A stretch of DNA of 64,000 nucleotides from NCBI RefSeq assembly GCF_000473085.1, contig NZ_AXBA01000003.1, positions 62,001 through 126,000 of the forward strand, written 5' to 3'. Positions 45,679 through 56,499 of this stretch are shown in pieces (the first letter of the stretch is position 1; each line of letters starts with the position of its first letter). This DNA is from Azorhizobium doebereinerae UFLA1-100. GTDB taxonomy: Bacteria; Pseudomonadota; Alphaproteobacteria; Rhizobiales; Xanthobacteraceae. Both the position numbers and the translations under genes were made by a program. Under the pieces are notes generated by a model, which was not told the origin of the DNA, did no database searches, and saw nothing but the letters and a program-made list of their open reading frames with translations.

Positions 45679-47184
45679 TCAGGCGAACGCCGGGCCATTG
45701 GGCGCCAGGCGGACGCCTGGGCGCAAGTGCTTCCATGGCAGGCTGGCCGGGGACAGCGGCATGGAGCCCGGCGCGGTGCACACCAATATGGTCTCGGCGA
45801 TGGGGGTGAAATCGGCGCGGAAATGCACCGAGCTCTTGTTCACGAGAATGGCCTGCTCGGTGGGCTCGATGCCCACGTAGCGGAACATGGCCTGGTCGGC
45901 GAGCTGGGCCTTGCGGGAGGCCACCACCACCCGCACCCCTTCGATGCGCAGGCAGGCGGAGCGGCCGAGGAACATGGGCCCCTTGCCGAAATAAGGGCCG
46001 GTGGCGTCGAACGTGCCATCCGACAGCGCCTCCACCGTGAAGGTGCCCTCGAACGGCGTGTCGCCGGGGATGCCGGACTTGCCGCCCAGCTTCAGCGTCA
46101 CCTCGGCGCCGACGCCGGCCGCGTGGGCGGAAGTGGCGGCCTGCGGGTCCACCATCAGGCCGAGCGCCGCGCGGGTGGCGCCGCAGGCCACCAAGGCGCG
46201 CAGCATGCCGGTGGTGTCGGAGGTGCCGCCGGCGCCGGGATTGTCCTGGGTGTCCGAGATCACCACCGGGCGGCTGGCGCCGGCGGCGATGGCCATGGCC
46301 TTGCGCACGCCCTCCTCGGGAGCGAGGGCCTCGCCGGCGAAGGCGTCCTCCTGGGCGCAGATCAGCGCGGTGAGGGCATCGGCGCCGGCGTCCGCCTTTT
46401 CCTGGGTGTCCGCATAGGCGACGACGCTGCCGCCGCAATCGGCGAAGTCCGCCGCCGGGAAACCGGGCAGGAAGGACAGATGCGCGAGGCCCATGCCACG
46501 CTCGATCTCCTCCAACTGGCGGTAGAGCGTCTTGCAGGGCTCCATCTCGGTGCACTGCCAGGCGATAGGCATGAGGAAGGGGATCTGCCGGAACGCCTTG
46601 GCGAAGGGCCGGCCCGCCGCCATGCGCGCCGCCAGCACGTCCGCCGCGCGCCGGCCGGTGTCGGCCATGTCCACGTGCGGATAGGTGCGGTAGGCGACCA
46701 GCGCGTCGGCCTCCTCCACCATGCGCCGGGTGACGTTGCCGTGCAGGTCCAGGCTGACGAGCAGCGGCACGTCCGGGCCGATCAGCGCCCGCACGCGCGC
46801 TTCCACCTCGCCCTCGCCATCGTCCTGATGGGTGGTCACCATGGCGCCGTGCAGGTCGAGATAGACCGCGTCCACCGGCCCCAGCGCCGCGAGGCGGTCC
46901 AGCATCTCGGTGAGGATGCGCTCGAAGGCGTCCTCGGTCACGTGGGCGGAGGGGCTGGCGGCGCACCACAGCGTCGGCAGCACCTCCCAGCCCTTCTGCC
47001 CGGCGGCGCCGATGAAGCCGGACAGGCCGGTGTTCTTGCCGGGCAGGCGGGCGAAGATCTCCGCGCCCCGGCTCATGGGCGGAAAGCCGCCGCCATGCTC
47101 GAACGCGGCATATTCCGCCGGCGCCGGGGCGAACGTGTTGGTCTCGTGCATAAAGCCACCGACGGCGATGCGCGGTGCGGTCAT
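45679..47184 (-). CDS. M81-family metallopeptidase (MlrC/microcystinase C-like)
   Basis: 501-residue zinc peptidase of the MlrC family. Motifs: GGFMHETNTFAP at the N-terminus, LDLHGAMVT and SLDLHGNVT with metal-binding Asp/His, and DTQDNPGAGGTSDTTG. MlrC cleaves linear peptides made from microcystin, and relatives act on other unusual peptides. It follows the fused ATPase gene by 32 bp, so it is the first hydrolase acting on the imported material. Substrate not predictable. Confidence 0.9.
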   Translation of the reverse strand: MTAPRIAVGGFMHETNTFAPAPAEYAAFEHGGGFPPMSRGAEIFARLPGKNTGLSGFIGAAGQKGWEVLPTLWCAASPSAHVTEDAFERILTEMLDRLAALGPVDAVYLDLHGAMVTTHQDDGEGEVEARVRALIGPDVPLLVSLDLHGNVTRRMVEEADALVAYRTYPHVDMADTGRRAADVLAARMAAGRPFAKAFRQIPFLMPIAWQCTEMEPCKTLYRQLEEIERGMGLAHLSFLPGFPAADFADCGGSVVAYADTQEKADAGADALTALICAQEDAFAGEALAPEEGVRKAMAIAAGASRPVVISDTQDNPGAGGTSDTTGMLRALVACGATRAALGLMVDPQAATSAHAAGVGAEVTLKLGGKSGIPGDTPFEGTFTVEALSDGTFDATGPYFGKGPMFLGRSACLRIEGVRVVVASRKAQLADQAMFRYVGIEPTEQAILVNKSSVHFRADFTPIAETILVCTAPGSMPLSPASLPWKHLRPGVRLAPNGPAFA

Positions 47185-47216
47185 GGCAGGCGTCCTCTGA
47201 GGTTATGTTCGCCGGG

Positions 47217-48886
<1,670 letters not shown>

Positions 48887-48890
<4 letters not shown>

Positions 48891-49771
48891 ACGCCGGTCC
48901 TCTTCTTGAGCCGCGGATCGAGGATGTCGCGGGCGGCATCGCCGATGAGGTTGACGGAGAGGATGCAGACGGAGAGCAGCAGGCCGGGCCAGAAGATGAG
49001 CTGCGGCTTCAGCTGGAAATACATGCGCCCCTCCGAGATCATGTTGCCCCAGGACGGGGTCTCGGTGCCGATGCCGGCGCCGAGGAAGGACAGGATGGCC
49101 TCGGTGAGGATGGCGGAGGCGCAGATATAGGTGCCCTGCACGATCAGCGGCGCGTAGGTGTTGGGCATCAGGTGGCGGGCGAGGATCGCCGGCAGGCGGG
49201 TGCCCATGGCGATGGCGGCCTCCACATAAGGCTCGTTGCGCGCCGAGAGCACCACCGAGCGCACGAGGCGCACCACGCGCGGCACCTCGGGAATGGTGAT
49301 GGCGACCATGACGGTGGTCAGCGATGAGCCGGAGAGCGAGACGATGGCGATGGCCAGCAGCACGCTGGGAATGGCCATCAGCCCGTCCATCACCCGCATG
49401 AGGATGGCGTCCAGCGTGCGGAAATAGCCGGACAGCAGGCCGAGCGGCAGGCCCACCGCGATGGCGATGACCATCACGCCGAGGCCGACGATGAGCGATA
49501 CCCGCGCGCCATAGAGCAGGCGCGAGAGCAGGTCGCGGCCGTAGGCGTCGGTGCCGAGCAGGTAGGTGGCGCTCGGCGGCTTCAGCCGCTGGGTCGGCAG
49601 CATGGCGATGGGGTCGTGCGGCGCGATCAAGGGCGCGAACAATGCGATGGCGACGATGATCGCCAGGCAGAGCGCCGCCAGCGTCGGCGCGAAGCGCAGG
49701 TGCGCGAGATTGGGCAGGAAGCGCGGCCGGGTGACGGGCAGGGCGCCGGCATCGCCGTGGGAGGAGGCCAT
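48887..49771 (-). CDS. Peptide ABC transporter permease, DppC-like
   Basis: 294-residue inner-membrane permease with [23 protein letters not shown] and the EAA loop VEAAIAMGTRLPAILARHLMPNT. The ATG at 49771 shares its A with the stop of the DppB-like gene; the frame is open further upstream but this start matches family length. Coupled to the ATPase by a 4-bp overlap. Confidence 0.92.
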
Positions 49772-50712
49772 CAGTAGCGGATCCTCGGGTCGAGCAGGGA
49801 ATAGGACAGATCGACCAGCAGGTTGATCAGGACATAGATGCCGGAGGTCAGGAGGATCAGCCCCTGGATGACCGGATAGTCGCGCGCCAGCACCGCATCG
49901 ACGATGAGCCGCCCGAGGCCGGGGATGTTGAACACGCTCTCGGTCACCACCACGCCTGAGATGAGCAGGGCGAAGCCGGTGCCGATGACGGTGAGGATCG
50001 GCACCGCGCTGTTGCGCAGCGCGTGGCGGAACAGCACCTTGCGCTCGGTCACGCCCTTGGCGCGGGCGGTGCGGATATAGTCCTCGCCCAGCACGTCCAG
50101 CAGGCTGGCCCGCGTCATGCGGGCGATCAGCGCCACATAGATGGAGGCGAGCGTGAAGGCCGGCAGCGTGGCGCGCAGGGCGAACGGGCCGAGGCCGTTC
50201 TCGATGTTCGAGAAGCCCTGCACCGGGAACCAGCGCAGGTTGATGGCGAAAACCTGGATCAGCACATAGCCGATGACGAACACCGGCACGGAAAAGCCGA
50301 GCACGGAGATGGCCATGACGATGCTGTCGACGAATGTGCCGTGCTTCCACGCCGCCAGCACGCCCAGGGGCACGGCGATGACGATGGACAGCACCATGGT
50401 GATGAGGGCGAGGCTGAGCGTCGGGCCGAGCCTCTGGCCGATCAGTGTCGTCACCGGGGTCTTGGAGATGAGCGAGGTGCCGAGGTCGCCCTGGGCGAGC
50501 TGGCCGATCCAGGTGATGAACTGCACCGGAATGGGCTTGTCGAGGCCGAGGCCGGAGCGGATCGCCTCCAGCTGCGCCGGGGTGGCGGTGTCGCCGGCGA
50601 TGATGGCGGCGGGATCGCCGGGGGGCAGGCGCAGCAGCAGGAAGACGAACAGGGCGACCACACCCATGACGGGAATGGCGGCCAGTACGCGCCGGGAGAA
50701 GTAGGCGAGCAT
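49771..50712 (-). CDS. Peptide ABC transporter permease, DppB-like
   Basis: 313-residue inner-membrane permease. The N-terminal helix ALFVFLLLRLPPGDPAAIIAG and the EAA loop [28 protein letters not shown] are DppB hallmarks. ATG 50712 gives the normal length; the frame continues to 51033. It begins 64 bp after the binding-protein stop. Confidence 0.92.
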   Translation of the reverse strand: MLAYFSRRVLAAIPVMGVVALFVFLLLRLPPGDPAAIIAGDTATPAQLEAIRSGLGLDKPIPVQFITWIGQLAQGDLGTSLISKTPVTTLIGQRLGPTLSLALITMVLSIVIAVPLGVLAAWKHGTFVDSIVMAISVLGFSVPVFVIGYVLIQVFAINLRWFPVQGFSNIENGLGPFALRATLPAFTLASIYVALIARMTRASLLDVLGEDYIRTARAKGVTERKVLFRHALRNSAVPILTVIGTGFALLISGVVVTESVFNIPGLGRLIVDAVLARDYPVIQGLILLTSGIYVLINLLVDLSYSLLDPRIRY

Positions 50713-50776
50713 GGACGGCCCTCGCTCTGGTTCGGGAACGGGTGCGTCCGGCCCGAAGGCCGGACGCATGTTGACG

Positions 50777-52402
50777 TCAGTTGGCCTTCTTGACGTTCCA
50801 GAACAGCGGCGCCGGCCCCTGGAGCAGGCCCGACAGCGAGGTCCGGTAGAGCGCGGGGATGATGTAGGTGCCAAGCGGGACATAGGCCACATCATCATAG
50901 GCGCGCTGCTGGATCTTGGCGGCGATCGCCTTCTGCTCTTCCAGAGTCTTGGCGGCGGCGAACGACACCCGCATGGCTTCAATCTCGGGATCATCCATCC
51001 AACCGAAGAAGCCACCCTTCTTGCCGCGGGCATTCATCATGGGATTGACGAGAGGGGTCCACACCTCGGCGCCGATCCAGTTGGTGAAGAACATGTGCCA
51101 GCCGCCTTCGGCGATGGGGGCCTGGCTGGCGCGGCGGGTCACCAGGGTCTGCCAGTCCATCGGCTGGAGCACCACCTTGAAGCCCGCGGCCCGCAGTGCC
51201 TGGGCCGCGACCACCGGCTGGGCCGCCGTGGTGATCACGTCGGTGGGCTGGAGGATGACCACCGGGGTGCCATCATAGCCGGCCTCCTTCAGCAGCGCCT
51301 GGGCGGCCTTGGGATCACCCTTCAGGGTGAGGCTCGGCGGCGCTCCCGCGTTGGTTTCCAGCGGCACGCCGCAGCCGTACATGGACGCGCAGATCTTATA
51401 ATAATCCGGATTGCCGATCAGGGCCGACAATACGTCTTCCTGGTTCATCGCCAGCATCGCGGCGCGACGGATCTTCACATTGTCGAACGGCGGATAGAGG
51501 AAATTCATCCGCCCCATGGTCTGGCTGCCGAGCGGGTTCCAGATGAACTTGCGGAGGTCGCGGTTGCCCTCCGCCATGGGCAGCAGGTCCACGGGCGGGG
51601 CTTCCATATAGTCGATCTCGCCGGAGCCCAGCGCATTCAGCGCGGTCTGGGCGTCGGGCATATTGATCCACTCGACCCGATCCACCTTCACCACCTTGCC
51701 GCCGGCGGTCCAGCTCGGGGGCTCCTTGCGGGGAATGTATTTGTCGAACTTCTCGTAGACCACCTTCACGCCGGGCTGGAACTCGCCCTTGACGAATTTG
51801 AAGGGGCCGGAGCCGGTCTGGTCGGTGATGGATTCCGTGGATGGCGTTTCCGCCACCTTCTTCGGCATCATGAACGGCACCACCGAAGACGGCTTGGCCA
51901 GCATGTCCAGCACCGGGGCGAAGGGCTGCTTCAGCTTCAGCACGATGGTGCGGGCATCCGCGGCGGTGAGGCTCTCGGTCACGTCCATCATCATCTGGCC
52001 GCCCGTGTCGCGCTGCGCCCAGCGCTTCAGGGAGGCGACGCAATCCTCGGCGGTCACCGGCGTGCCGTCATGCCACAGCAGGCCTTCGCGCAGGGTGAGC
52101 GTGTAGGTGAGCCCATCGTCCGAGACCTTGTACTCGGCCATCTGCGGCTGCGGCTTATAATTGGAATCCATCGACAGCAGCGTGTCGTAGATCATGTAGC
52201 CGTGGTTGCGGGTGATGTGGGCCGTGGTGATGATCGGGTCGAGAACCCGCAGGCCGGAATGCATCACCGCGCGGATCGTGGTGCCGGCCGCGTGCGCCGC
52301 CGGCGCGAGGATGGCGAGCCCGAGGGCGACCACCGAGGCCATGGTCAAGGCCGCCGTGGTCGATCGCTTCCGCGCGGAAGCCCCGCTCTTGAACCAGATC
52401 AT
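50777..52402 (-). CDS. Peptide ABC transporter substrate-binding protein (family 5), glycine-riboswitch controlled
   Basis: 541-residue periplasmic binding protein with a long N-terminal signal (about residues 1-38, ending AAHAAG). Family-5 elements: GYMIYDTLLSMDSNYKPQPQMAEY, LTLREGLLWHDGTPVTAEDCVAS, TGSGPFKFVKGEF. It is the first gene of a seven-gene minus-strand operon (binding protein, two permeases, ATPase, M81, M20D, M20). A tandem glycine riboswitch lies 122 nt upstream in the same orientation. Probable ligands are glycine-containing peptides or conjugates. Confidence 0.9.
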   Translation of the reverse strand: MIWFKSGASARKRSTTAALTMASVVALGLAILAPAAHAAGTTIRAVMHSGLRVLDPIITTAHITRNHGYMIYDTLLSMDSNYKPQPQMAEYKVSDDGLTYTLTLREGLLWHDGTPVTAEDCVASLKRWAQRDTGGQMMMDVTESLTAADARTIVLKLKQPFAPVLDMLAKPSSVVPFMMPKKVAETPSTESITDQTGSGPFKFVKGEFQPGVKVVYEKFDKYIPRKEPPSWTAGGKVVKVDRVEWINMPDAQTALNALGSGEIDYMEAPPVDLLPMAEGNRDLRKFIWNPLGSQTMGRMNFLYPPFDNVKIRRAAMLAMNQEDVLSALIGNPDYYKICASMYGCGVPLETNAGAPPSLTLKGDPKAAQALLKEAGYDGTPVVILQPTDVITTAAQPVVAAQALRAAGFKVVLQPMDWQTLVTRRASQAPIAEGGWHMFFTNWIGAEVWTPLVNPMMNARGKKGGFFGWMDDPEIEAMRVSFAAAKTLEEQKAIAAKIQQRAYDDVAYVPLGTYIIPALYRTSLSGLLQGPAPLFWNVKKAN

Positions 52403-52523
52403 GCAGCAATCCCTTAGATTGAGGGTTGGGAGACGAAGCGCTGTCGAAAGGCGGAGCCTGTGCCGGGAGACGGGAGCGTGACGACGGGGGAGCGGGCAGG
52501 GCGGCGCCGCGCGCCATCCTGCT

Positions 52524-52716
52524 GCTCTGTTCGCCCCGTCCGTGCTGGGCCTGAGAGATTCACCGCGCGGGCGGCTTGCTCCTTCGGCGGACCGGGCGAA
52601 CCCGGTCACTCTCCGGACAACTTCGTGGCGGCGCCGGTCCCTGCTACCTGAGAGTTTCCGGGGCGGTTGCTCCTTCGGTGCCGGACACAAGGTCCGGTCT
52701 CTCCCGGCGCTGCCAT
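52524..52716 (-). ncRNA. Tandem (two-aptamer) glycine riboswitch
   Basis: Read on the minus strand, aptamer 1 (about 52716-52634) has GGGAGAGACC, then ACCGAAGGAGCAA, then ACTCTCAGG and a closing GGGACC. Aptamer 2 (about 52618-52524) has CCGGAGAGTGACC, GCCGAAGGAGCAAGC, ATCTCTCAGG and GGACGGGG. These are the conserved blocks of the gcvT-type glycine aptamer, occurring twice in the usual tandem order. It lies in the leader of the peptide-binding-protein gene (start 52402). Whether glycine turns this leader on or off cannot be read by eye. Confidence 0.95.
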
Positions 52717-52726
52717 CTACCCTCGA

Positions 52727-52755
52727 AGGGTACGAAAGCCGCATGCTTTGCACAA
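52727..52755 (-). promoter_or_regulatory. Possible promoter of the riboswitch-led operon
   Basis: On the minus strand TTGTGC (52750-52755) and TACCCT (52727-52732) are 17 bp apart, placing a start just ahead of aptamer 1. Matches to consensus are modest, and the AT-rich patch at 52770-52785 could contribute. Confidence 0.35.
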
Positions 52756-52759
52756 TAAG

Positions 52760-53033
52760 TGCGCGTGATTAAAATATAGCGCCCAGGTCCCGCGAGCGGC
52801 GAGCAGGCGCCCACGCGAGCGGCAAACCGGGGACCCGGCCCGCCTGGGATGTAATCCCGAGCGGCACAATTCGACGACGTTTCATCGGCGTTTTCACTGA
52901 GGGCGGCGAACGCTCCGGCCGACTTGCCCGCAGCGTCTTCCGGCCCTCCACCGGGAAACGCAACGGCGGTGTCCCTGCCTGTTCAATAAGCGGGAGGACT
53001 GCGCGGGATCTCCAGGCGAGGCACCGTCCCGGC
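52760..53033. other. Intergenic stretch without recognised gene
   Basis: About 270 bp between the riboswitch promoter region and the amidase stop. Short frames exist on the minus strand as run-on of other frames, with no family similarity. No hairpin with a T-run, no repeat and no RNA gene was recognised. Confidence 0.5.
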
Positions 53034-54419
53034 CTATGAGGGCGGGACGTCCAGCTCCCCGGCGGCCTCGTATTGGGCCGCGGCGGCGAGCACCAGCGCG
53101 TCGGCGCGCGGGGCGCCCACCAGTTGCACGCCGATGGGCAGCCCCCGCGCCGAGGGCCGCGCCGGCAGGCTGACGGCGGGCAGGCCCAGCACATTGGCGA
53201 AGGGCGTGAACACCGCATGCCCGCGCGGTCCCACCGCCTGTCCCGCGATCCGCGCGGGATAGGGCTCCGTCGCCGGCCAGGGCAGGGCGGCGGCGGACGG
53301 CGTGAGGATCAGGTCGAAGGTCTCGAACAGTCCGGCGCTGTCCTGGCCCATGGCGGCGATGGCGTTCAGCGCGCCGAGATAATCGGTGGCGGGCCGCGCC
53401 GCGCCCTGCGCCGCCATCTCCAGCAGCGACGGCGAGATGGCGTGCTCGAAGCCCGGATGGCCCTGCATCAGCCAGGCGAGCGCGGTCTGGCTCACCACCG
53501 GCCAGATCTCCAGCATGGGCTCGGCCATGAGGAACGGGTCGGCGACCTCCACCCGGTGGCCGAGGGCGGCGAAGCGCCCGGCAGCCTCGGCGACGCTGGC
53601 GGCGATCTCCGGGTCCACCGGGGCGGCGGCGAAGGTGGGCGCGAACAGGATGGCGAGCGGGCGGTGGAGGACGGTGGGGGCGAAGTCGTCCGCGATCACC
53701 CGCAGCATGCGCACCACGTCGCTCACGTCGCGGGCGAGCGGGCCGGCCACCTCGAAGTCGTGCAGGATGGTGGGAAAGCCGTGCGCGCGCGGCACCAGCC
53801 CGCGCGAGGGCTTGAACCCCACCAGGCCGGTGTGGGAGGCGGGCCGGCGGATGGAGCCGCCGCCATCGGTGCCGAGCGCCAGCGGGCCGATGCCCGCCGC
53901 CACCGCCGCCACCGCGCCGCCGCTGGACCCGCCGGGGGTCAGCGCCACATCGTACGGGTTGCGCGTCGGCCCGAAGACGAGGTTGTCCGTATAGCCCTGG
54001 AGGGTGAATTCCGGCACGTTGGTCTTGCCGAACAGCACCGCCCCGCCCGCGCGCAGCCGGGCCACGGGTGTCTCGTCCCGCTCCGGCACGAACTCCCGGT
54101 AGAGCCGGCTGCCCCAGGTGGCCGGCAGGCCGGCCTGGAGGATGTTGTCCTTCACGCTCACCGGGATGCCGTCGAGCGGGGAGAGCGGCGTGCCGGCCCG
54201 CCAGCGGCGCGTGCTGGCCGCGGCGGCGGCAAGGGCGCCCTCCAGGTCGAGGGCGATGACCGCATTGAGGCGGGGGTTCACCGCGTCCAGGCGCTCCAGC
54301 ACGGCGGCCAGGGCCTGCTCCGGCGTCGCCTCGCCGCGCGCGTAGAGCTGGGCGAGCTGGCCGGCGGTGCGGTTCCAGAGCGTTGCGGCGGGCGCGTCGG
54401 CGTGGGCGATGGCGCTCAT
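53034..54419 (-). CDS. Amidase-signature family hydrolase (AtzE/ureidomalonase-like by context)
   Basis: 461-residue cytoplasmic amidase with the Ser-cisSer-Lys triad: Lys90 (PVSVKD), Ser165 (PGGSSGG) and Ser189 (TDGGGSIR). Its start overlaps the stop of the ring-opening hydrolase gene by 4 bp, so the two act on the same pathway. Ring opening of cyanurate gives carboxybiuret, hydrolysed by amidase AtzE; ring opening of barbiturate gives ureidomalonate, hydrolysed by another amidase-signature enzyme. Either assignment fits; none is proven. No AtzG-like small partner gene is adjacent. Confidence 0.88.
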   Translation of the reverse strand: MSAIAHADAPAATLWNRTAGQLAQLYARGEATPEQALAAVLERLDAVNPRLNAVIALDLEGALAAAAASTRRWRAGTPLSPLDGIPVSVKDNILQAGLPATWGSRLYREFVPERDETPVARLRAGGAVLFGKTNVPEFTLQGYTDNLVFGPTRNPYDVALTPGGSSGGAVAAVAAGIGPLALGTDGGGSIRRPASHTGLVGFKPSRGLVPRAHGFPTILHDFEVAGPLARDVSDVVRMLRVIADDFAPTVLHRPLAILFAPTFAAAPVDPEIAASVAEAAGRFAALGHRVEVADPFLMAEPMLEIWPVVSQTALAWLMQGHPGFEHAISPSLLEMAAQGAARPATDYLGALNAIAAMGQDSAGLFETFDLILTPSAAALPWPATEPYPARIAGQAVGPRGHAVFTPFANVLGLPAVSLPARPSARGLPIGVQLVGAPRADALVLAAAAQYEAAGELDVPPS

Positions 54420-55516
54420 GCGCGCACGATGGCGGCGATGGGCGCGGCGCCGGGGCCGCATTGATGCTCCGTGCCGCCGGAGACGAAGATCGCCGGGTCG
54501 AAGGTCACGGAGGCGATCACCGCCCCCACGGCGGCGCGGGCATGGCGCTCGTAATGGATGTCGGCGTCCGACAGCATGGTGGTGCGGCGCCCCCGGATGC
54601 GCCCGTCCGGCGGCGCCTCCGCCTTGGCGAAGACGGCGGCGATGCGGCTTGCCTGCTCTTCGGAGGGCGAGCCGTGGAAGGCCAGGCCCGCCGAGCGCAG
54701 CGCCTCCTTCACGCCGGCGGCGTCGATGGCGTCCTTCAGCACGCCGTGGCCGATGCGGTAGTCGCCCGTCGCAGTGGGCGAATTGCCGAACAGCAGCACT
54801 TCGCACTTGGTCAGTTCGCCGCCGGCCGAGGTGGAGGCGACGGCGGAGAAGACGCCCATGTCGCGGGCGATCATCTCCTGCGTGATGGCGCTGTCCTCCA
54901 CCTCGCCGAGCCCCAGCGCCACGCCGAGCGCCATGGCCCCGCGCGCATAGGGCTTCGAGCCGTTGGGATCGCGCGTCACCAGGGGCGCGCCGCGCCGGTC
55001 CGCGTCGGCGATGGTGGCGGGCGTCAGCAGTGGGCCTTTCACCTGCACGTAATGCACGTCCGCCCCATCGGTGATCCCGGCCTCGGCGCGCGCGGCCTTC
55101 ACCGCGGCGGCCACCTCCCGCACCATGGCGAGCGTGCCTACCTCCTCCGGCGCGATGTCGCGGGTGATGCCGATGCCGAGCGCCAGACGCGGCCCGTCCG
55201 CCGCCGGCCCGGCGTCCTCGGTCCGGGTGAAGATGGTGGCGTGGGGCGAGAGCACGCCCTCCGTGCCGCCCGACCAGACGAAGGCGACGCGAGCGCCCAC
55301 CTCGTCCGGTGTCAGGCCCAGATGCCGCGCCAGGAGCAACTGGTAGGAGAGGGTGGCGAAGCCGCGGGTGAAGTCGTTGGCCCCGCCATTGCCCTCGGTC
55401 TTGCCGATGAGCGCGACGATGCGCGCGGGATCGACCTGCCCGCTGTCGATGAGGGCCGCGAGGCCGCTCACGTCGCCGGGGGAGGACATGGCCACTTTAT
55501 GGACGCCGACTTTCAT
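54416..55516 (-). CDS. Cyanuric acid amidohydrolase / barbiturase family ring-opening hydrolase
   Basis: 366-residue member of the AtzD/barbiturase family, whose toblerone fold has three repeats each supplying a Lys-Ser pair. All three are visible: Lys39 (GKTEGNG) with Ser82 (WSGGTEG), Lys160 (QVKGPLLTP) with Ser230 (STSAGGEL), Lys298 (FAKAEAPPDG) with Ser346 (VSGGTEHQ). The closing SGGTEHQ looks more AtzD-like, but specificity for cyanuric or barbituric acid cannot be fixed by eye. No signal peptide. Cotranscribed with a BMP-type importer and an amidase. Confidence 0.9.
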   Translation of the reverse strand: MKVGVHKVAMSSPGDVSGLAALIDSGQVDPARIVALIGKTEGNGGANDFTRGFATLSYQLLLARHLGLTPDEVGARVAFVWSGGTEGVLSPHATIFTRTEDAGPAADGPRLALGIGITRDIAPEEVGTLAMVREVAAAVKAARAEAGITDGADVHYVQVKGPLLTPATIADADRRGAPLVTRDPNGSKPYARGAMALGVALGLGEVEDSAITQEMIARDMGVFSAVASTSAGGELTKCEVLLFGNSPTATGDYRIGHGVLKDAIDAAGVKEALRSAGLAFHGSPSEEQASRIAAVFAKAEAPPDGRIRGRRTTMLSDADIHYERHARAAVGAVIASVTFDPAIFVSGGTEHQCGPGAAPIAAIVRA

Positions 55517-55572
55517 CCCGATACTCTCGTTACCTGAGGGGCTTTCGCCCTCCCGCCGGGAGGGCGCCTTGA

Positions 55573-56496
55573 TCAATGGCGCACGAAGGGCACGCCGATG
55601 GCGCCCGGCATGCGGGCGGAGCGGCCGATGCCGGCCAGCAGCGCCAGGGCCACCAGATAGGGCACCATCTGCACGACGTAGGAACTCACCGGCAGGCCCC
55701 AGCCCTGGATGCGCGATTCCAGCGCGGCCACGGCGCCGAACAGCAGGCAGCCGGCCATGGCGCCGAACGGGTTCCAGCGGCCGACGATGATGGCCGCGAG
55801 CGCGATGAAGCCGCGCCCGTTGGTCATGCCGTCGGTGAAGGTGCCCACCTCCTGGAGGGAGAGTACGGCGCCGCCGAGCCCGGCGAAGGCCCCGCCGACG
55901 AGGATGGCGGCGACGCGCACCCGCTGCGGGTCGGTGCCCACCGCGAAGGCGGCCTCCGGATTCTCGCCCACGGCGCGCAGCATCAGGCCGGTGCGGGTCT
56001 TGGCCAGGAACAGCGCCACCGGAATGGTGAGCAGGAAGGCGGCATAGACCAGCAGCGGCTGGCGGAACAGCACCGGGCCCAGCAGCGGGATGTCGCTCAG
56101 CAGCGGCACCGGCCAGGCGGGCAGCGTGGGCAGGCGGATCACCGGCGTGCGCCCGCCGAACAGGCCGCGCAGCAGGAAGCTGGTGAGGCCGAGGCTGAGG
56201 ATGTTGACTGCGAGGCCCGTCACCATCTGATCGGCGCGGAAGCGCGTGGTGGCGAGCGCGACCACCAGCGCCAGCGCCATGCCGGCGAGGAGGCTGACCG
56301 CCAGCCCCGCCGCCGTGCTGCCGGTGGCGAAGACGGCCAGCGCGCCGCCGAAGGCGCCCGCCAGCATCATGCCCTCGATGCCCACGGCGAACGTGCCCGC
56401 GCGCTCCGACAGCAGGCCGCCGAGGGCGGCGAACATCAGCGGCGCGGCGATGCGCAGGGTGGCGGAGAGAAGCTCGGTGAGGGTGGCGAGATCCAT
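55573..56496 (-). CDS. BMP-type (nucleoside family) ABC transporter permease 2
   Basis: 307-residue inner-membrane permease of the branched-chain/nucleoside superfamily (NupC/YufQ type). Hydrophobic helices throughout, with GGLLSERAGTFAVGIEGMMLAGAF at the N-terminal third, the hallmark of this permease class, and GRGFIALAAIIVGRWNPFGA later. It pairs with the permease encoded 3 bp upstream in the operon. The hydrolase gene follows 56 bp later. Confidence 0.9.
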   Translation of the reverse strand: MDLATLTELLSATLRIAAPLMFAALGGLLSERAGTFAVGIEGMMLAGAFGGALAVFATGSTAAGLAVSLLAGMALALVVALATTRFRADQMVTGLAVNILSLGLTSFLLRGLFGGRTPVIRLPTLPAWPVPLLSDIPLLGPVLFRQPLLVYAAFLLTIPVALFLAKTRTGLMLRAVGENPEAAFAVGTDPQRVRVAAILVGGAFAGLGGAVLSLQEVGTFTDGMTNGRGFIALAAIIVGRWNPFGAMAGCLLFGAVAALESRIQGWGLPVSSYVVQMVPYLVALALLAGIGRSARMPGAIGVPFVRH

Positions 56497-56499
56497 GCC

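Noticed and set aside
52769-53218. Minus-strand frame continuing past the amidase stop
   Set aside because: It is a different frame running out of the amidase gene with no family similarity or start signal.
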